From NCBI RefSeq assembly GCF_900172375.1, contig NZ_FWFS01000013.1, positions 1 to 64,000 on the forward strand: DNA of 64,000 nt, given 5' to 3'. Positions 41,083 to 50,927 of the stretch are shown one piece after another (within the stretch, counting starts at the first letter, position 1; every line of letters starts with the position of its first letter). Both the position numbers and the translations under genes were made by a program. A model generated the notes under the pieces. The model was not told the origin of the DNA. It was given only the letters and a program-made list of their open reading frames with translations, and made no database searches. The stretch comes from Aquimixticola soesokkakensis (GTDB lineage: Bacteria; Pseudomonadota; Alphaproteobacteria; Rhodobacterales; Rhodobacteraceae).

Positions 41083-41105
41083 CTGTTTCTCGCAGCCGTT
41101 CAAAC

Positions 41106-41243
41106 TCACATGCCCGATTGGACTTCGCGGCTTTCCTGGCTGATGGTCTGGCCGGCATTGGACAGGTCTTGTCCGGCGCCCTCGATGGTTTCGCAGGCGG
41201 CGAGGCCCAGAAGGGCGGTGCAAAGAATGATCAAACGGGTCAT
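41106..41243 (-). CDS. Entericidin A/B-like small lipoprotein
   Basis: A 45-residue protein read on the minus strand: MTRLIILCTALLGLAAC, a lipoprotein signal with lipobox LAAC, followed by ETIEGAGQDLSNAGQTISQE, the classical entericidin EcnA/B mature core. ATG 41243 is preceded by GGAGGA at ideal spacing. Entericidins are tiny outer-membrane lipoproteins, antidote/toxin-like in E. coli, and widespread as single genes in alphaproteobacteria. It lies between lepA and the alpha/beta hydrolase. Confidence 0.85.
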   Translation of the reverse strand: MTRLIILCTALLGLAACETIEGAGQDLSNAGQTISQESREVQSGM

Positions 41244-41305
41244 GGGAAATCCTCCGTGGTGCGTTGGAAGATCAACGCAGCGCATCGCAAGCGGTTCCCG
41301 CCTCG

Positions 41306-42100
41306 TTAGAGGCTGTGGCGCAGCTCGTCTACCGCGCCGATGTAGGCCCTGATCGCCCCCTCGAATTCACGCGGCTTTTCGGCATGCAGCCAATGCCCCG
41401 TGCCCTCGATCTTGGCAAAACGGGCCTTGGGGAACAGCCCTTTGATCACGGGGCGATATTCGGGCAGCACATAGGTACTCTGTGCGCCGGAGAGAAAGAA
41501 AGCGGGGCCGTCAAACGTGCCGCGGACGTCCTCGGGCCAGCCGACGATCTTGGGCATCTCGGCGCGCAGAACGTCGAGGTTCAGGAGCCATTTCTGCCCC
41601 TTGATATCCAGACTTTGCAGCAAAAATGCCCGCACGCCATCGTCCAGAACATCCTCGGCCAGCATCTCGTCGGCTTGCGAGCGGCGGGTGATTTTGGATA
41701 GGTCCAGCTTTTTCATTGCATCGACCAGCGGCACGTTGGAGTGCTCATAGGCGACGGGGGCGATATCGGCGACGACCAGTGATTTCAACAGGTCAGGTCG
41801 CGTCAGCGCCAGCATCATCGCCGCTTTGCCGCCCATTGAGTGGCCCATCACGTGAAAGGGGCGCGCGGCCGCGCCCTGGGCTTCCAGCACCTCGGCCACA
41901 TCGCCCGCCATATCGGCGTAGCTTTGGGTCGGCGCGCGGAAACTGTCGCCGTGGTTGCGTTGGTCGACCGCGATCACCAGCCGCTCGTCCGACAGACGTT
42001 TGGCCACCACACCCAGGTTGCGCGCCGAGCCGAACAGCCCGTGGACGATCAAAAGCGGTGGCTCGCCCGTGTCGGTGCCATAGGTCACGAAATTCAGCAT
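41306..42100 (-). CDS. Alpha/beta-fold hydrolase
   Basis: A 264-residue hydrolase (YbfF-like esterase type). The oxyanion region is VHGLFGSARNLG (~20), the nucleophile elbow GHSMGGKAAMMLAL (Ser ~94), the acidic residue probably in the YVLPEYRPVIKG region, and the catalytic His in IEGTGHWLHAEKP (~240). The DQRNHGDSF segment is typical of YbfF/short-chain esterases. The natural substrate is unknown. It is separated from upstream glyA by a terminator. Confidence 0.88.
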   Translation of the reverse strand: MLNFVTYGTDTGEPPLLIVHGLFGSARNLGVVAKRLSDERLVIAVDQRNHGDSFRAPTQSYADMAGDVAEVLEAQGAAARPFHVMGHSMGGKAAMMLALTRPDLLKSLVVADIAPVAYEHSNVPLVDAMKKLDLSKITRRSQADEMLAEDVLDDGVRAFLLQSLDIKGQKWLLNLDVLRAEMPKIVGWPEDVRGTFDGPAFFLSGAQSTYVLPEYRPVIKGLFPKARFAKIEGTGHWLHAEKPREFEGAIRAYIGAVDELRHSL

Positions 42101-42139
42101 GCGCGCGGTATCCTGTTGGAACGAAATCGAAAAACACGA

Positions 42140-42159
42140 AAGGGGCCCGCAGGCCCCTT
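42140..42159 (-). terminator. Terminator of glyA
   Basis: AAGGGGCC-CGCA-GGCCCCTT, an 8-bp stem with tetraloop, lies 23 bases beyond the glyA stop and is followed on the minus strand by a T-rich tract (TTCGTGTTTTT). Confidence 0.75.
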
Positions 42160-42181
42160 CCCTTGTCTTAGGAAAGCCCGA

Positions 42182-43474
<1,293 letters not shown>

Positions 43475-43687
43475 GGTGTGCTCCCTTGGCAGCAGGGGTG
43501 AAGTCTTGCGCGCTGTTTACCCAATGTGACGGGCGCGCAAAACCCTATTTCGCTGCATAATCATCTTGAACGCAGGCGCAATCGCACAAAATCGCATCGC
43601 CAAGCGGGGATAAACCGCGTGAACTTCGCGCCGCGCTTTGTTAGGCAAGGTGAAGGTCGAAAAATCGACAGTTTGGGAGGCATCTCT

Positions 43688-44452
43688 GTGAGCGTCAGGA
43701 TTTCATTTGCGGCCAGCGAAAGCGAGATCGCGCAGCGCGCGCTGGAGCGCTTGGTGGAACGCTACGGACAGGTCGAACAGGGCCAAGCCGATGTGATCGT
43801 CGCCCTTGGCGGGGACGGCTTTATGTTGCAGGCGCTGCATGCGACCCAAGGGCTGAGCGCGCCGGTCTACGGGATGAACTGTGGCACCATCGGTTTTTTG
43901 ATGAACGAGTTTTCCGAATATGATCTGGACGCGCGTCTGTCTGACGCAGAGGAAGAAGTCATCAACCCGCTGGTGATGCGTGCGATCGACATTCACGGTG
44001 TCCAGCACGAAGCGCTGGCCATCAACGAAGTCGCCCTGCTGCGTGCGGGATCTCAGGCGGCCAAGCTGCGCGTGTCCGTCGACGGGCGGGTGCGGATGGA
44101 TGAATTGGTCTGTGACGGGGCGCTGGTGGCGACACCTGCGGGATCGACCGCCTACAACTATTCCTCGCACGGCCCGATTTTACCGATCGGCTCGGACGTG
44201 TTGGCGCTGACGGCGATGGCGGCGTTTCGCCCCCGACGCTGGCGCGGGGCCTTGTTGCCCAAAGCGGCAACGGTACGCTTTGATGTGCTCGACGCAGAAA
44301 AGCGCCCCGTGATGGCGGATGCGGACAGCCGCAACTCCGTGCCCGCCGTCGCGGCGGTGGAGGTGTCATCGGATGAAAATGTGCGCCATCGCATTTTGTT
44401 CGACCCCGGCCACGGGCTTGAGGAACGGCTGATCCGCGAACAATTTGTCTAA
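43688..44452 (+). CDS. nadK: NAD kinase
   Basis: A 254-residue ATP-NAD kinase that makes NADP. It has the GGDG motif in VALGGDGFMLQALH (~45), the NE/D motif in LAINEVALLR, and the glycine-rich GALVATPAGSTAYNYSSHGP. The start is GTG 43688 (GGGAGG upstream), giving MSVRISFAASESEIAQRALE; ATG starts further upstream have no homology. The last residues are ERLIREQF. The 3' end borders the repeats at 44461-44543. Confidence 0.93.
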   Translation: MSVRISFAASESEIAQRALERLVERYGQVEQGQADVIVALGGDGFMLQALHATQGLSAPVYGMNCGTIGFLMNEFSEYDLDARLSDAEEEVINPLVMRAIDIHGVQHEALAINEVALLRAGSQAAKLRVSVDGRVRMDELVCDGALVATPAGSTAYNYSSHGPILPIGSDVLALTAMAAFRPRRWRGALLPKAATVRFDVLDAEKRPVMADADSRNSVPAVAAVEVSSDENVRHRILFDPGHGLEERLIREQFV

Positions 44453-44460
44453 CGCGGGCC

Positions 44461-44543
44461 GCGCGGCCTTGCAGGTATTGGCGCGGCCTTGCGGGGGGTT
44501 ACTTTCGCGGCCTTGCAGGGGCTTATTTGCGCGGCCTTGCAGG
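44461..44543. repeat. Four short repeats with core CGCGGCCTTGC
   Basis: Copies start at 44461, 44481, 44505 and 44529 (spacing 20, 24, 24), each close to GCGCGGCCTTGCAGG. The fourth lies inside the last codons of the response-regulator gene (encoding PARPR on the minus strand); the others follow its stop. They lie in the gap between nadK and that gene. Confidence 0.75.
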
Positions 44544-45914
44544 CCGACCCCAAGCTTCGAGTTTACGATACAGCGTCGAGGGCGACACGTCCAAAACCCG
44601 CGCTGCCTGGGGAACCGATCCACCCTCGCGCTCGATGGTCGCTTCAATTGCAATGCGTTCGATTTCGGCCAGCGTCATGCCCGCAAAGGCTTCGATATCG
44701 GCCAGCGGTTGGTGGGTCGCAACCTGACCCGTGCCGCCAAAGGTCATGTCACCGCCCGTATCCAGAAAATTCGGCGGCAAGGTGGCGCGGGTCACCACAG
44801 GGCCGTCGTTCAGCACCACGACATTCCACAGAACATTGAGCAGTTGGCGCACATTCCCGGGCCAGCTGTAGTTCAAGAACAGCTGCTTGACCTCGTCGTC
44901 GAGGGCGCGAAAAGACCGCCCTTCGCGGGTCGCAAACCGTGACAGCATTGCCTCGGCGATCTCGACCACATCGTGGCCGCGGTCGCGCAGGGGCGGCAGA
45001 TGCAGAGGCACGACGTGAAGCCGGTAGTACAGATCGGCGCGCAACCGCCCTGCGCGGACCTCTTCCAGCGGGTCGCGCGAGGTGGCGCAGATGATGCGCG
45101 TCGTGATGCGCTTGCCCTCGGCGGCCCCCAGCGGCGTCACGGTCGAGGTCTGCAAAAACCGCAAGAACCGCGCCTGCAGGCCAAGGTCCATCTCACAGAC
45201 CTCATCGAGGAACAGGGTGCCGCCATCGGCGTCTTCGGCGGCCCCGCGTTTGTCGCTGATGGCCGCGGGAAAGGCCCCCGCCACATGGCCGAACACTTCG
45301 GATTCCAGAAACCCCGAGGGGATCGCGCCGCAATTGAGCGGCACAAACGGGCCGTCGGACTGGCTGGACAGGGCGTGGATCGCCTCGGCGGCGATTTCTT
45401 TGCCCGCACCGCTTTCGCCGGTGACAAACACGGTCGCCATCGACCCCGCAACCGCGCGGATCGTGCTGTAGACCTGCTGCATCACCGGTGAGGAGCCGAT
45501 GAACCCGCCCAGCGGCAAAGCCGTGGGGGTGGCGCGCAGATGTTGGTGGCGTTCCGAGCGGGCATTGGTCACGGCCTTGACAAGGTTCGCCGGATCAATC
45601 GGCTTGAGCAGAAAGTCGAAGGCCCCGATGCGCATCGCCTCGACCGCCTTGTCGACAGACCCGTTGGCCGTGATCACGATAACCTTCGTCGCCGGCGCCT
45701 GTGCGACCAACTCGGCCAAAAGATCAAGCCCGTCACCGTCAGGCAACAGCAGATCCAACAAAACGATCGGCGGTGCGCCGTTTTGCAAAACCGCGCGCGC
45801 TTGCGACAGGGAACCAACAGCCACGGGGTGGTGACCGACGCTCTCGAGAAGCGCGCAATAGAGCGTCTGGAGAGAGGCTGTGTCTTCAACGACGAGGATC
45901 TGGTTGGCAATCAT
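44523..45914 (-). CDS. NtrC-like AAA+ response regulator with degenerate GAFTGA loop
   Basis: A 463-residue protein with receiver domain (~1-120; acceptor Asp in VLLDLLLPDGDG, Lys in LLKPIDP), AAA+ domain (~138-370; Walker A GESGAGKEIAAEAI, Walker B GGTLFLDEVCEMD, sensor FLNYSWPGNVRQL) and C-terminal Fis-type helix-turn-helix (GSVPQAARVLDVSPSTLYRK). The sigma-54 contact loop, normally GAFTGA, reads GAFPAA (GHVAGAFPAAISDKRG), so sigma-54 activation is unlikely. Rhodobacter capsulatus NtrC is a known precedent for sigma-70 use. Its ATG overlaps the stop of the upstream hybrid kinase (ATGA), so they form a cognate pair. The last codons contain a repeat unit. Confidence 0.9.
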   Translation of the reverse strand: MIANQILVVEDTASLQTLYCALLESVGHHPVAVGSLSQARAVLQNGAPPIVLLDLLLPDGDGLDLLAELVAQAPATKVIVITANGSVDKAVEAMRIGAFDFLLKPIDPANLVKAVTNARSERHQHLRATPTALPLGGFIGSSPVMQQVYSTIRAVAGSMATVFVTGESGAGKEIAAEAIHALSSQSDGPFVPLNCGAIPSGFLESEVFGHVAGAFPAAISDKRGAAEDADGGTLFLDEVCEMDLGLQARFLRFLQTSTVTPLGAAEGKRITTRIICATSRDPLEEVRAGRLRADLYYRLHVVPLHLPPLRDRGHDVVEIAEAMLSRFATREGRSFRALDDEVKQLFLNYSWPGNVRQLLNVLWNVVVLNDGPVVTRATLPPNFLDTGGDMTFGGTGQVATHQPLADIEAFAGMTLAEIERIAIEATIEREGGSVPQAARVLDVSPSTLYRKLEAWGRPARPRK

Positions 45915-47530
45915 ATGCAGTCACTATTCTCGAGGCGAATGGCTTTAACAAATTCAACCAGCGCCTGTGTATTCTGTCCCACAGAACGACCGAGAGCAAT
46001 AATTTCCGTGATATTTCTGACATTTGCGTCTTGCAAAAGTCGCTGCGCGTTTTCGCGTTCTGCATCGGTTGCGCAGGTGCCAAACAGGCTCGAGAGGACA
46101 TGCGCGACGCGCGCGACCGCTTTGTTGTCGCCGCGCGCGAGGGCTTCGTTGAGGGCTTCAGCGGCGCTGGAGAGATCACTTTCGAGGCGTTCGAGAAAGG
46201 TTGCGCGGCTTTCGGGCGTGAGGCGGCTGGCCAGCTTGTTGAGGCGCGCGCGGCGCTGGGCGGTCATCGGATCGTCGATTTTAACCGGTTTTTCCGGAAA
46301 GGGCAGGGGCGAGGGACGGCCTTGGGGGTCGGACTGATACCCCCGCCCAAGCGCGGCCTGAATGGTTTCCCACAGCCGCAGCGTCGAGAGGATCGGTTTG
46401 GAAAGAATGGCTTGCGCGCCTGCCTGCATGATCGCCTGCCGGTTGGGCGCAAAAATATAGGCCGACAGGGCAATGATCGGTGTCTGGGCAACCGGCCCCT
46501 CGCGGCCTCGCAAAAAGCGAATAACCTCGAGTCCGGTGAACAGAGGCATTTCCATATCGAGAATGGCGAGGTCGAATTTTTCGTCTTCCAGCGCTTCAAG
46601 CGCCGCCAGACCGTCGCCAACAAGGACACAATCCCCCCCCAATTCGCGAATGATCTCGGCCATCATGAAACGGTTTGTTTCGATATCATCGGCAATCAGA
46701 ATGCGCAGCCCGTCAAGACGATGCTGCGAAGGATCGGCGGATTGTTCCGACTCCGTCGAGGCAGGGATTCGGTTTGGCACGGTCAGACGGGCCTCACCGC
46801 CGCCTTCGGGGCGGTTGAACAGGTCCAGTTTCGCACCCATCCGCGCCGCCATTTCGCGCACGATCCGCAAGCCAAATCCCGACCCGGGCTCACCGACGCC
46901 AAGTGCAATCGGCTCGGGCAGGGCGGCGAGGCGCGACATCAGGTCCTTGGGAAAGCCTGGACCTTTGTCGCGCACGCCCAGTTCGATCCCCTCCGGCGAG
47001 GCCTGCGCAAAGAGGGTCACCTGACCCGGGCCGCCGTGGCGGATCGCATTGGCGAGGAAATTGGACAGAATGCGTTCGACCTCCAGACGGTCGATCACCG
47101 CGTGTTCGGGTAGGTCATCGGCAATGGCAACAGTCAGGCAGCAGCCCGCCGATTTGGCCAGTTTTCGCCACCGAAGCCCCATGTTTTCAACCATTTCGCG
47201 CAAGGGGATCGGGTCGCTCAGTTCCGGGCCGTCAAGTTTTTCCCCGACCACGAGAAACAGGGCTTCCTCAAGCAACCGCGCCAGATGTTCCGATGTCATG
47301 CGCAGGCGGGTAACCTCGCTCATGCCGCGGACGGTTGTGTCTTCGCTATGGAAAAACCGCAGGCCCATGATGACATCCGTCATCGCCGAGCGAATGTCAT
47401 GCGCCAACAATGTGAAGCGGCCTGTGTCCGTGGTCTGCAGAGCTGCGCCGATATCCTCGCCTTGGGTCAATGGTAATCCTACTACTCTGTCTTCTGCGCA
47501 CGCAGGGGCTCTGCGCGCGCGTACGGGCAT
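45911..47530 (-). CDS. Hybrid sensor kinase with receiver and HPt domains
   Basis: A 539-residue soluble kinase without membrane segments. Order: dimerisation/His box (FTLLAHDIRSAMTDVIMGLR, ~40-60), ATPase domain (N-box NFLANAIRHG, G1 DKGPGFP, G2 GSGFGLRIVREMAARMG; ~100-250), receiver (~275-395; LRILIADDIETNRFMMAEII, acceptor in AILDMEMPLFTG), and a C-terminal HPt-like domain (VARVAHVLSSLFGTC). The H-box reads HDIR rather than HExR. The lack of a sensor domain suggests cytoplasmic input. The start may be ATG 47530, GTG 47533 or TTG 47470. It is coupled to the AAA+ regulator downstream. Confidence 0.85.
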   Translation of the reverse strand: MPVRARRAPACAEDRVVGLPLTQGEDIGAALQTTDTGRFTLLAHDIRSAMTDVIMGLRFFHSEDTTVRGMSEVTRLRMTSEHLARLLEEALFLVVGEKLDGPELSDPIPLREMVENMGLRWRKLAKSAGCCLTVAIADDLPEHAVIDRLEVERILSNFLANAIRHGGPGQVTLFAQASPEGIELGVRDKGPGFPKDLMSRLAALPEPIALGVGEPGSGFGLRIVREMAARMGAKLDLFNRPEGGGEARLTVPNRIPASTESEQSADPSQHRLDGLRILIADDIETNRFMMAEIIRELGGDCVLVGDGLAALEALEDEKFDLAILDMEMPLFTGLEVIRFLRGREGPVAQTPIIALSAYIFAPNRQAIMQAGAQAILSKPILSTLRLWETIQAALGRGYQSDPQGRPSPLPFPEKPVKIDDPMTAQRRARLNKLASRLTPESRATFLERLESDLSSAAEALNEALARGDNKAVARVAHVLSSLFGTCATDAERENAQRLLQDANVRNITEIIALGRSVGQNTQALVEFVKAIRLENSDCI

Positions 47531-47553
47531 CACGCCGCGCAGGGCGGCTGGTC

Positions 47554-47568
47554 TTAACTATATGTTTA
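47554..47568. promoter_or_regulatory. Near-consensus CtrA-like site
   Basis: TTAA-CTATATG-TTTA differs from the CtrA motif TTAA-N7-TTAA at one base and overlaps the likely promoter of the hybrid kinase gene. Confidence 0.3.
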
Positions 47569-47730
47569 CCTTTTATCGCACCAAAATTAAGGCAACAGGC
47601 CAAGATGCCTAAAACTTTAGCCGATGCTGTCGTATGGGGCGCGGGCTGTCCATCGTTTGTCATGCATGAGTGGGAATGTGATCTTGGGACTGTTGCGCGA
47701 TCTTGGGGTAATGGCAGGGTTTGACGGTAT

Positions 47731-47786
47731 GGCCAGTCGTTAGGGGCCAGCCTTTAGAGGCCAGTCCTTAGGGTCCAGTCGTCGAG
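47731..47786. repeat. 14-bp tandem repeat, four copies
   Basis: Four consecutive 14-base units begin at 47731, 47745, 47759 and 47773: GGCCAGTCGTTAGG, GGCCAGCCTTTAGA, GGCCAGTCCTTAGG and GTCCAGTCGTCGAG. The divergence increases to the right. There are no open codons of interest across it. Confidence 0.75.
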
Positions 47787-47872
47787 CCTGCTGTCGGGAC
47801 ATGCCGCAAATATGACAACGGGCGACAGTGTCCTGCCGCCCGCTTGGAAAAGATCGTTTCAGATCGCTGCGC

Positions 47873-50221
47873 TTATCCGTAATGCGCGACGGGGGTTCCC
47901 GCGATGGCCGACATGTTCAACAATCCACGCGACGTGATCGAGGGCGTCACGATATGGGCCCGGTTGCCCATGCCCATCAGGATCGGACCGACCTCAAGCC
48001 CCATGCCTTTGGTCTTGAGGATGTTGCGCACGCCAGAGGCCGCGTCGGAATTGGCGAACACCAGAACATTCGCGGGACCCGCAAGGCGCGAGTCGGGGAA
48101 AATCCGCTCGCGGGTGTCCACCGAAAGCGCGCTGTCGATGTGCATTTCGCCTTCATAGGCAAAGTTGCGCGGGGCGCTGTCGAGAATCTCCATCGCTGCG
48201 CGGGTGACGCGCCCCGACGCGCAATCGAGGTTGCCGAACTGCGAATGCGAACAGATCGCCACCTGCGGCTCCAGCCCAAAGCGCCGCACGTGGCGCGCCG
48301 CCGCGATGCAGCTTTCGGCGATTTGCTGTGCCGTGGGTTCGGGGTGCACATGGGTGTCTGCGATGAACAGCGGCCCGTCTTCGAGGATCATCAACGACAG
48401 CGCGCCGATCGGGTGTAGCCCCTGCGTGCCCTGCGGTGCGCCCAGCACCTGGCTGATGTAGTTGAGGTGCCACAGATACTGACCGAATGTGCCACAGATC
48501 ATGCTGTCGGCATGGCCCAGATGCACCATGATTGCCGCAATGGCTGTCGTGTTGGTGCGCAGGATGGCCTTTGCCAGATCCGGCGTCACACCGCGGCGCG
48601 CCATGATTTTATGGTATTCGGACCAATATTGACGATAGCGCGCATCGCTTTCGGGGTTCACGATTTCAAAGTCCACACCGGGGCGGATTTGCAGACCCGA
48701 GCGCTCGGCGCGCACCGCGATCACCTCGGGGCGGCCGATCAGGATCGGCTTGTCGGTGGTTTCCTCGATCATCGCGGAGGCTGCACGCAGCACGCGCTCG
48801 TCCTCGCCTTCGGCAAAGACGATGCGCCGTTCGGCCTGGTTGGCGGCGGCAAAAACCGGTTTCATCAGCAGGGCGGATTTGAACACCGAGCCGTCGAGCT
48901 TGGCTTTGTAGCCCGCGATGTCGTCGAGGGGGCGGGTGGCGACCCCGCTTGCCATCGCCGCTTTGGCCACGGCGGTCGCAACGACCCCCATGAGCCGCGG
49001 ATCAAAGGGTTTGGGGATCAGATATTCCGCGCCAAAGGTAAGCTGCTCGCCCTGATAGGCCGCGGCGGCTTCGGCAGAGGTCGTGGCGCGTGCGAGGGCC
49101 GCGATGCCTTCGATGCAGGCGATTTTCATCTCGTCGTTGATCTCGGTCGCCCCCACGTCGAGCGCCCCGCGAAAGATGAAGGGGAAACACAGCACGTTGT
49201 TGACCTGGTTGGGGTAATCCGAGCGCCCCGTGGCCATGATCGCGTCGGGCGAGACCTTTTTGACCTCTTCGGGGGTGATTTCCGGCGTGGGGTTGGCCAG
49301 TGCAAAAATGATCGGCTGCGGCGCCATCTTGGCGACCATTTCGGGCTTGAGCACGCCGGGACCGGAGAGGCCGAGGAACAGGTCAGCGCCCGCGATCACG
49401 TCGCCCACGGTGCGCAGATCGGACACCTGTGCGTAATCGGCCTTTTGCGGGTTGAGGTCGGTGCGCTCGCTGTGCACGAGCCCCTCGATATCACAAAGCC
49501 ACACATTTTCACGTTTGACGCCCAGCTTTAGAAGCATGTTGAGGCAGGCGATGCCAGCAGCCCCGCCACCGGTCGAGACCACTTTGATATCCGCAAAATT
49601 CTTGCCCGCGACCCGCAGCGCATTGGTGGCGGCAGCCCCCACAACGATGGCCGTACCGTGCTGATCGTCATGGAAAACAGGGATATTCATCCGTTCGCGG
49701 CACAGTTGTTCAACGATAAAGCATTCGGGCGCTTTGATGTCTTCCAGGTTGATCGCGCCAAAGGTCGGTTCCAGCGCGCAGACGATATCGGCCAGCTTGT
49801 AGGGGTCGGCTTCGTTCACCTCGATGTCAAAACAGTCGATATTGGCGAATTTCTTGAACAGGACGGCTTTGCCTTCCATCACCGGTTTGGAGGCAATCGC
49901 CCCGATGTTGCCAAGCCCCAGAACGGCCGAGCCGTTCGATACCACGGCGACCAGATTGCCGCGCGAGGTGTAGCGCGAGGCGGTGGCAGGGTCGGCCTTG
50001 ATTTCCAGACAGGCCTCGGCAACGCCGGGAGAATAGGCAAGGCTGAGGTCGCGCCCGTTGGCCAGCGGCTTGGTCGCGCGGATCTCGAGTTTGCCCGGCT
50101 TGGGCTCCTCGTGATAGCGCAGCGCAGCGCGGCGCAGTTGGGCCTGACGGTCCTCGGACCGGTCTTCGGTCGAATGCGTGGCGGAAGCGGTGGTGGTCTC
50201 GTCTGTCCGGTCGGTGGGCAC
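47873..50221 (-). CDS. maeB: NADP-dependent malic enzyme with phosphotransacetylase-like domain
   Basis: A 782-residue bifunctional-looking enzyme. The malic-enzyme part (~40-440) contains [40 protein letters not shown], and the NADP site [20 protein letters not shown]. The C-terminal ~330 residues are a PTA/PTB domain ([48 protein letters not shown]), usually regulatory and catalytically inactive in MaeB. It decarboxylates malate to pyruvate, supplying NADPH. The start is GTG 50221. The Ser/Thr-rich N-terminal ~25 residues are likely disordered. Confidence 0.94.
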   Translation of the reverse strand: MPTDRTDETTTASATHSTEDRSEDRQAQLRRAALRYHEEPKPGKLEIRATKPLANGRDLSLAYSPGVAEACLEIKADPATASRYTSRGNLVAVVSNGSAVLGLGNIGAIASKPVMEGKAVLFKKFANIDCFDIEVNEADPYKLADIVCALEPTFGAINLEDIKAPECFIVEQLCRERMNIPVFHDDQHGTAIVVGAAATNALRVAGKNFADIKVVSTGGGAAGIACLNMLLKLGVKRENVWLCDIEGLVHSERTDLNPQKADYAQVSDLRTVGDVIAGADLFLGLSGPGVLKPEMVAKMAPQPIIFALANPTPEITPEEVKKVSPDAIMATGRSDYPNQVNNVLCFPFIFRGALDVGATEINDEMKIACIEGIAALARATTSAEAAAAYQGEQLTFGAEYLIPKPFDPRLMGVVATAVAKAAMASGVATRPLDDIAGYKAKLDGSVFKSALLMKPVFAAANQAERRIVFAEGEDERVLRAASAMIEETTDKPILIGRPEVIAVRAERSGLQIRPGVDFEIVNPESDARYRQYWSEYHKIMARRGVTPDLAKAILRTNTTAIAAIMVHLGHADSMICGTFGQYLWHLNYISQVLGAPQGTQGLHPIGALSLMILEDGPLFIADTHVHPEPTAQQIAESCIAAARHVRRFGLEPQVAICSHSQFGNLDCASGRVTRAAMEILDSAPRNFAYEGEMHIDSALSVDTRERIFPDSRLAGPANVLVFANSDAASGVRNILKTKGMGLEVGPILMGMGNRAHIVTPSITSRGLLNMSAIAGTPVAHYG

Positions 50222-50496
50222 GGCTGTCTCCTTGGAGATTGTTCAGCGTTAAACTACTTATTGCGGTCGGGTCTCTCCTTCTGGGGTTCAAGCCCTTCTG
50301 GGGCTGGATTTCAAGTGATATCGCCCTCTGCAATGCAGCATCTGCCCTTTTCGACAGCGTTCGGAGGCAAAGCTGTCCCAAATGCTCCTGCCAAAGGCCA
50401 AGGACCGGCTGCTATCCGCGCAAGGCGCTTGCAACCGCAGGGCCTGCGGCGCAATCTGGACCGAATGATAAAATTCTAGCGAGACCGCGCCAAACG

Positions 50497-50925
50497 ATGA
50501 GCCACTCCGCCGATCCCTCCCCCGAAGATCTGACGCGCTACCTGCGCGAGGCCGCCACGGCCATCCGTCCCCGGGCCTATGCGCCCTATTCCAGGTTTCA
50601 GGTCGGTGCGGCCTTGCGCACGACCAGCGGCGCGGTGTTCACCGGCGTGAATGTCGAAAACGTTGCCTACCCCGAAGGCACCTGCGCCGAAGCGGGGGCG
50701 ATTGCTGCAATGATTGCCGCCGGCGAAACGCAGATTGCCGAAGTCTGCGTGATCGCCCAAAGCCCGCTTCCGGTCACGCCCTGTGGCGGCTGTCGCCAGA
50801 AACTCAAAGAGTTTTCCACGCCCGATGTCAAAGTCACCATGACCACGACGCAGGGCCGCGATCTGGTGATGACGATGGGCGAGTTGTTGCCCGGCGCCTT
50901 TACCGCCGACCACCTGGAGCTGTGA
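50497..50925 (+). CDS. cdd: Cytidine deaminase
   Basis: A 142-residue zinc enzyme deaminating cytidine and deoxycytidine. Motifs: YSRFQVGAALRTTSGAVFTG then VNVENVAYPEGTCAEAGAI (zinc Cys, catalytic Glu) and PLPVTPCGGCRQKLKEF (two zinc cysteines). ATG 50497 begins the usual N-terminus. It is the first gene of the operon cdd-deoA-deoB-upp; deoA starts two bases beyond its stop. A GATAAAAT element at ~50468 may be part of its promoter. Confidence 0.94.
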   Translation: MSHSADPSPEDLTRYLREAATAIRPRAYAPYSRFQVGAALRTTSGAVFTGVNVENVAYPEGTCAEAGAIAAMIAAGETQIAEVCVIAQSPLPVTPCGGCRQKLKEFSTPDVKVTMTTTQGRDLVMTMGELLPGAFTADHLEL

Positions 50926-50927
50926 CC

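Larger units (their letters stand above)
47531..47872. other. Intergenic region between maeB and the hybrid kinase
   Basis: These 342 bases separate the kinase start from the maeB stop (both minus strand). They contain a CtrA-like motif TTAA-CTATATG-TTTA (47554-47568), 24 bases before the kinase start, and a four-copy 14-bp tandem repeat (47731-47786). The rest shows only a weak GGGCG/CGCCC inverted repeat near the maeB end. Confidence 0.6.

Noticed and set aside
44453-44653. Short plus- and minus-strand frames across the CGCGGCC repeats
   Set aside because: They exist only because the repeats lack stop codons; no start with ribosome-binding site and no family match.
50288-50310. GGTTCAAGCCC, resembling a tRNA T-arm
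   Set aside because: No acceptor stem, anticodon arm or CCA end can be built around it; it belongs to a short direct repeat (CCTTCTGGGG twice).
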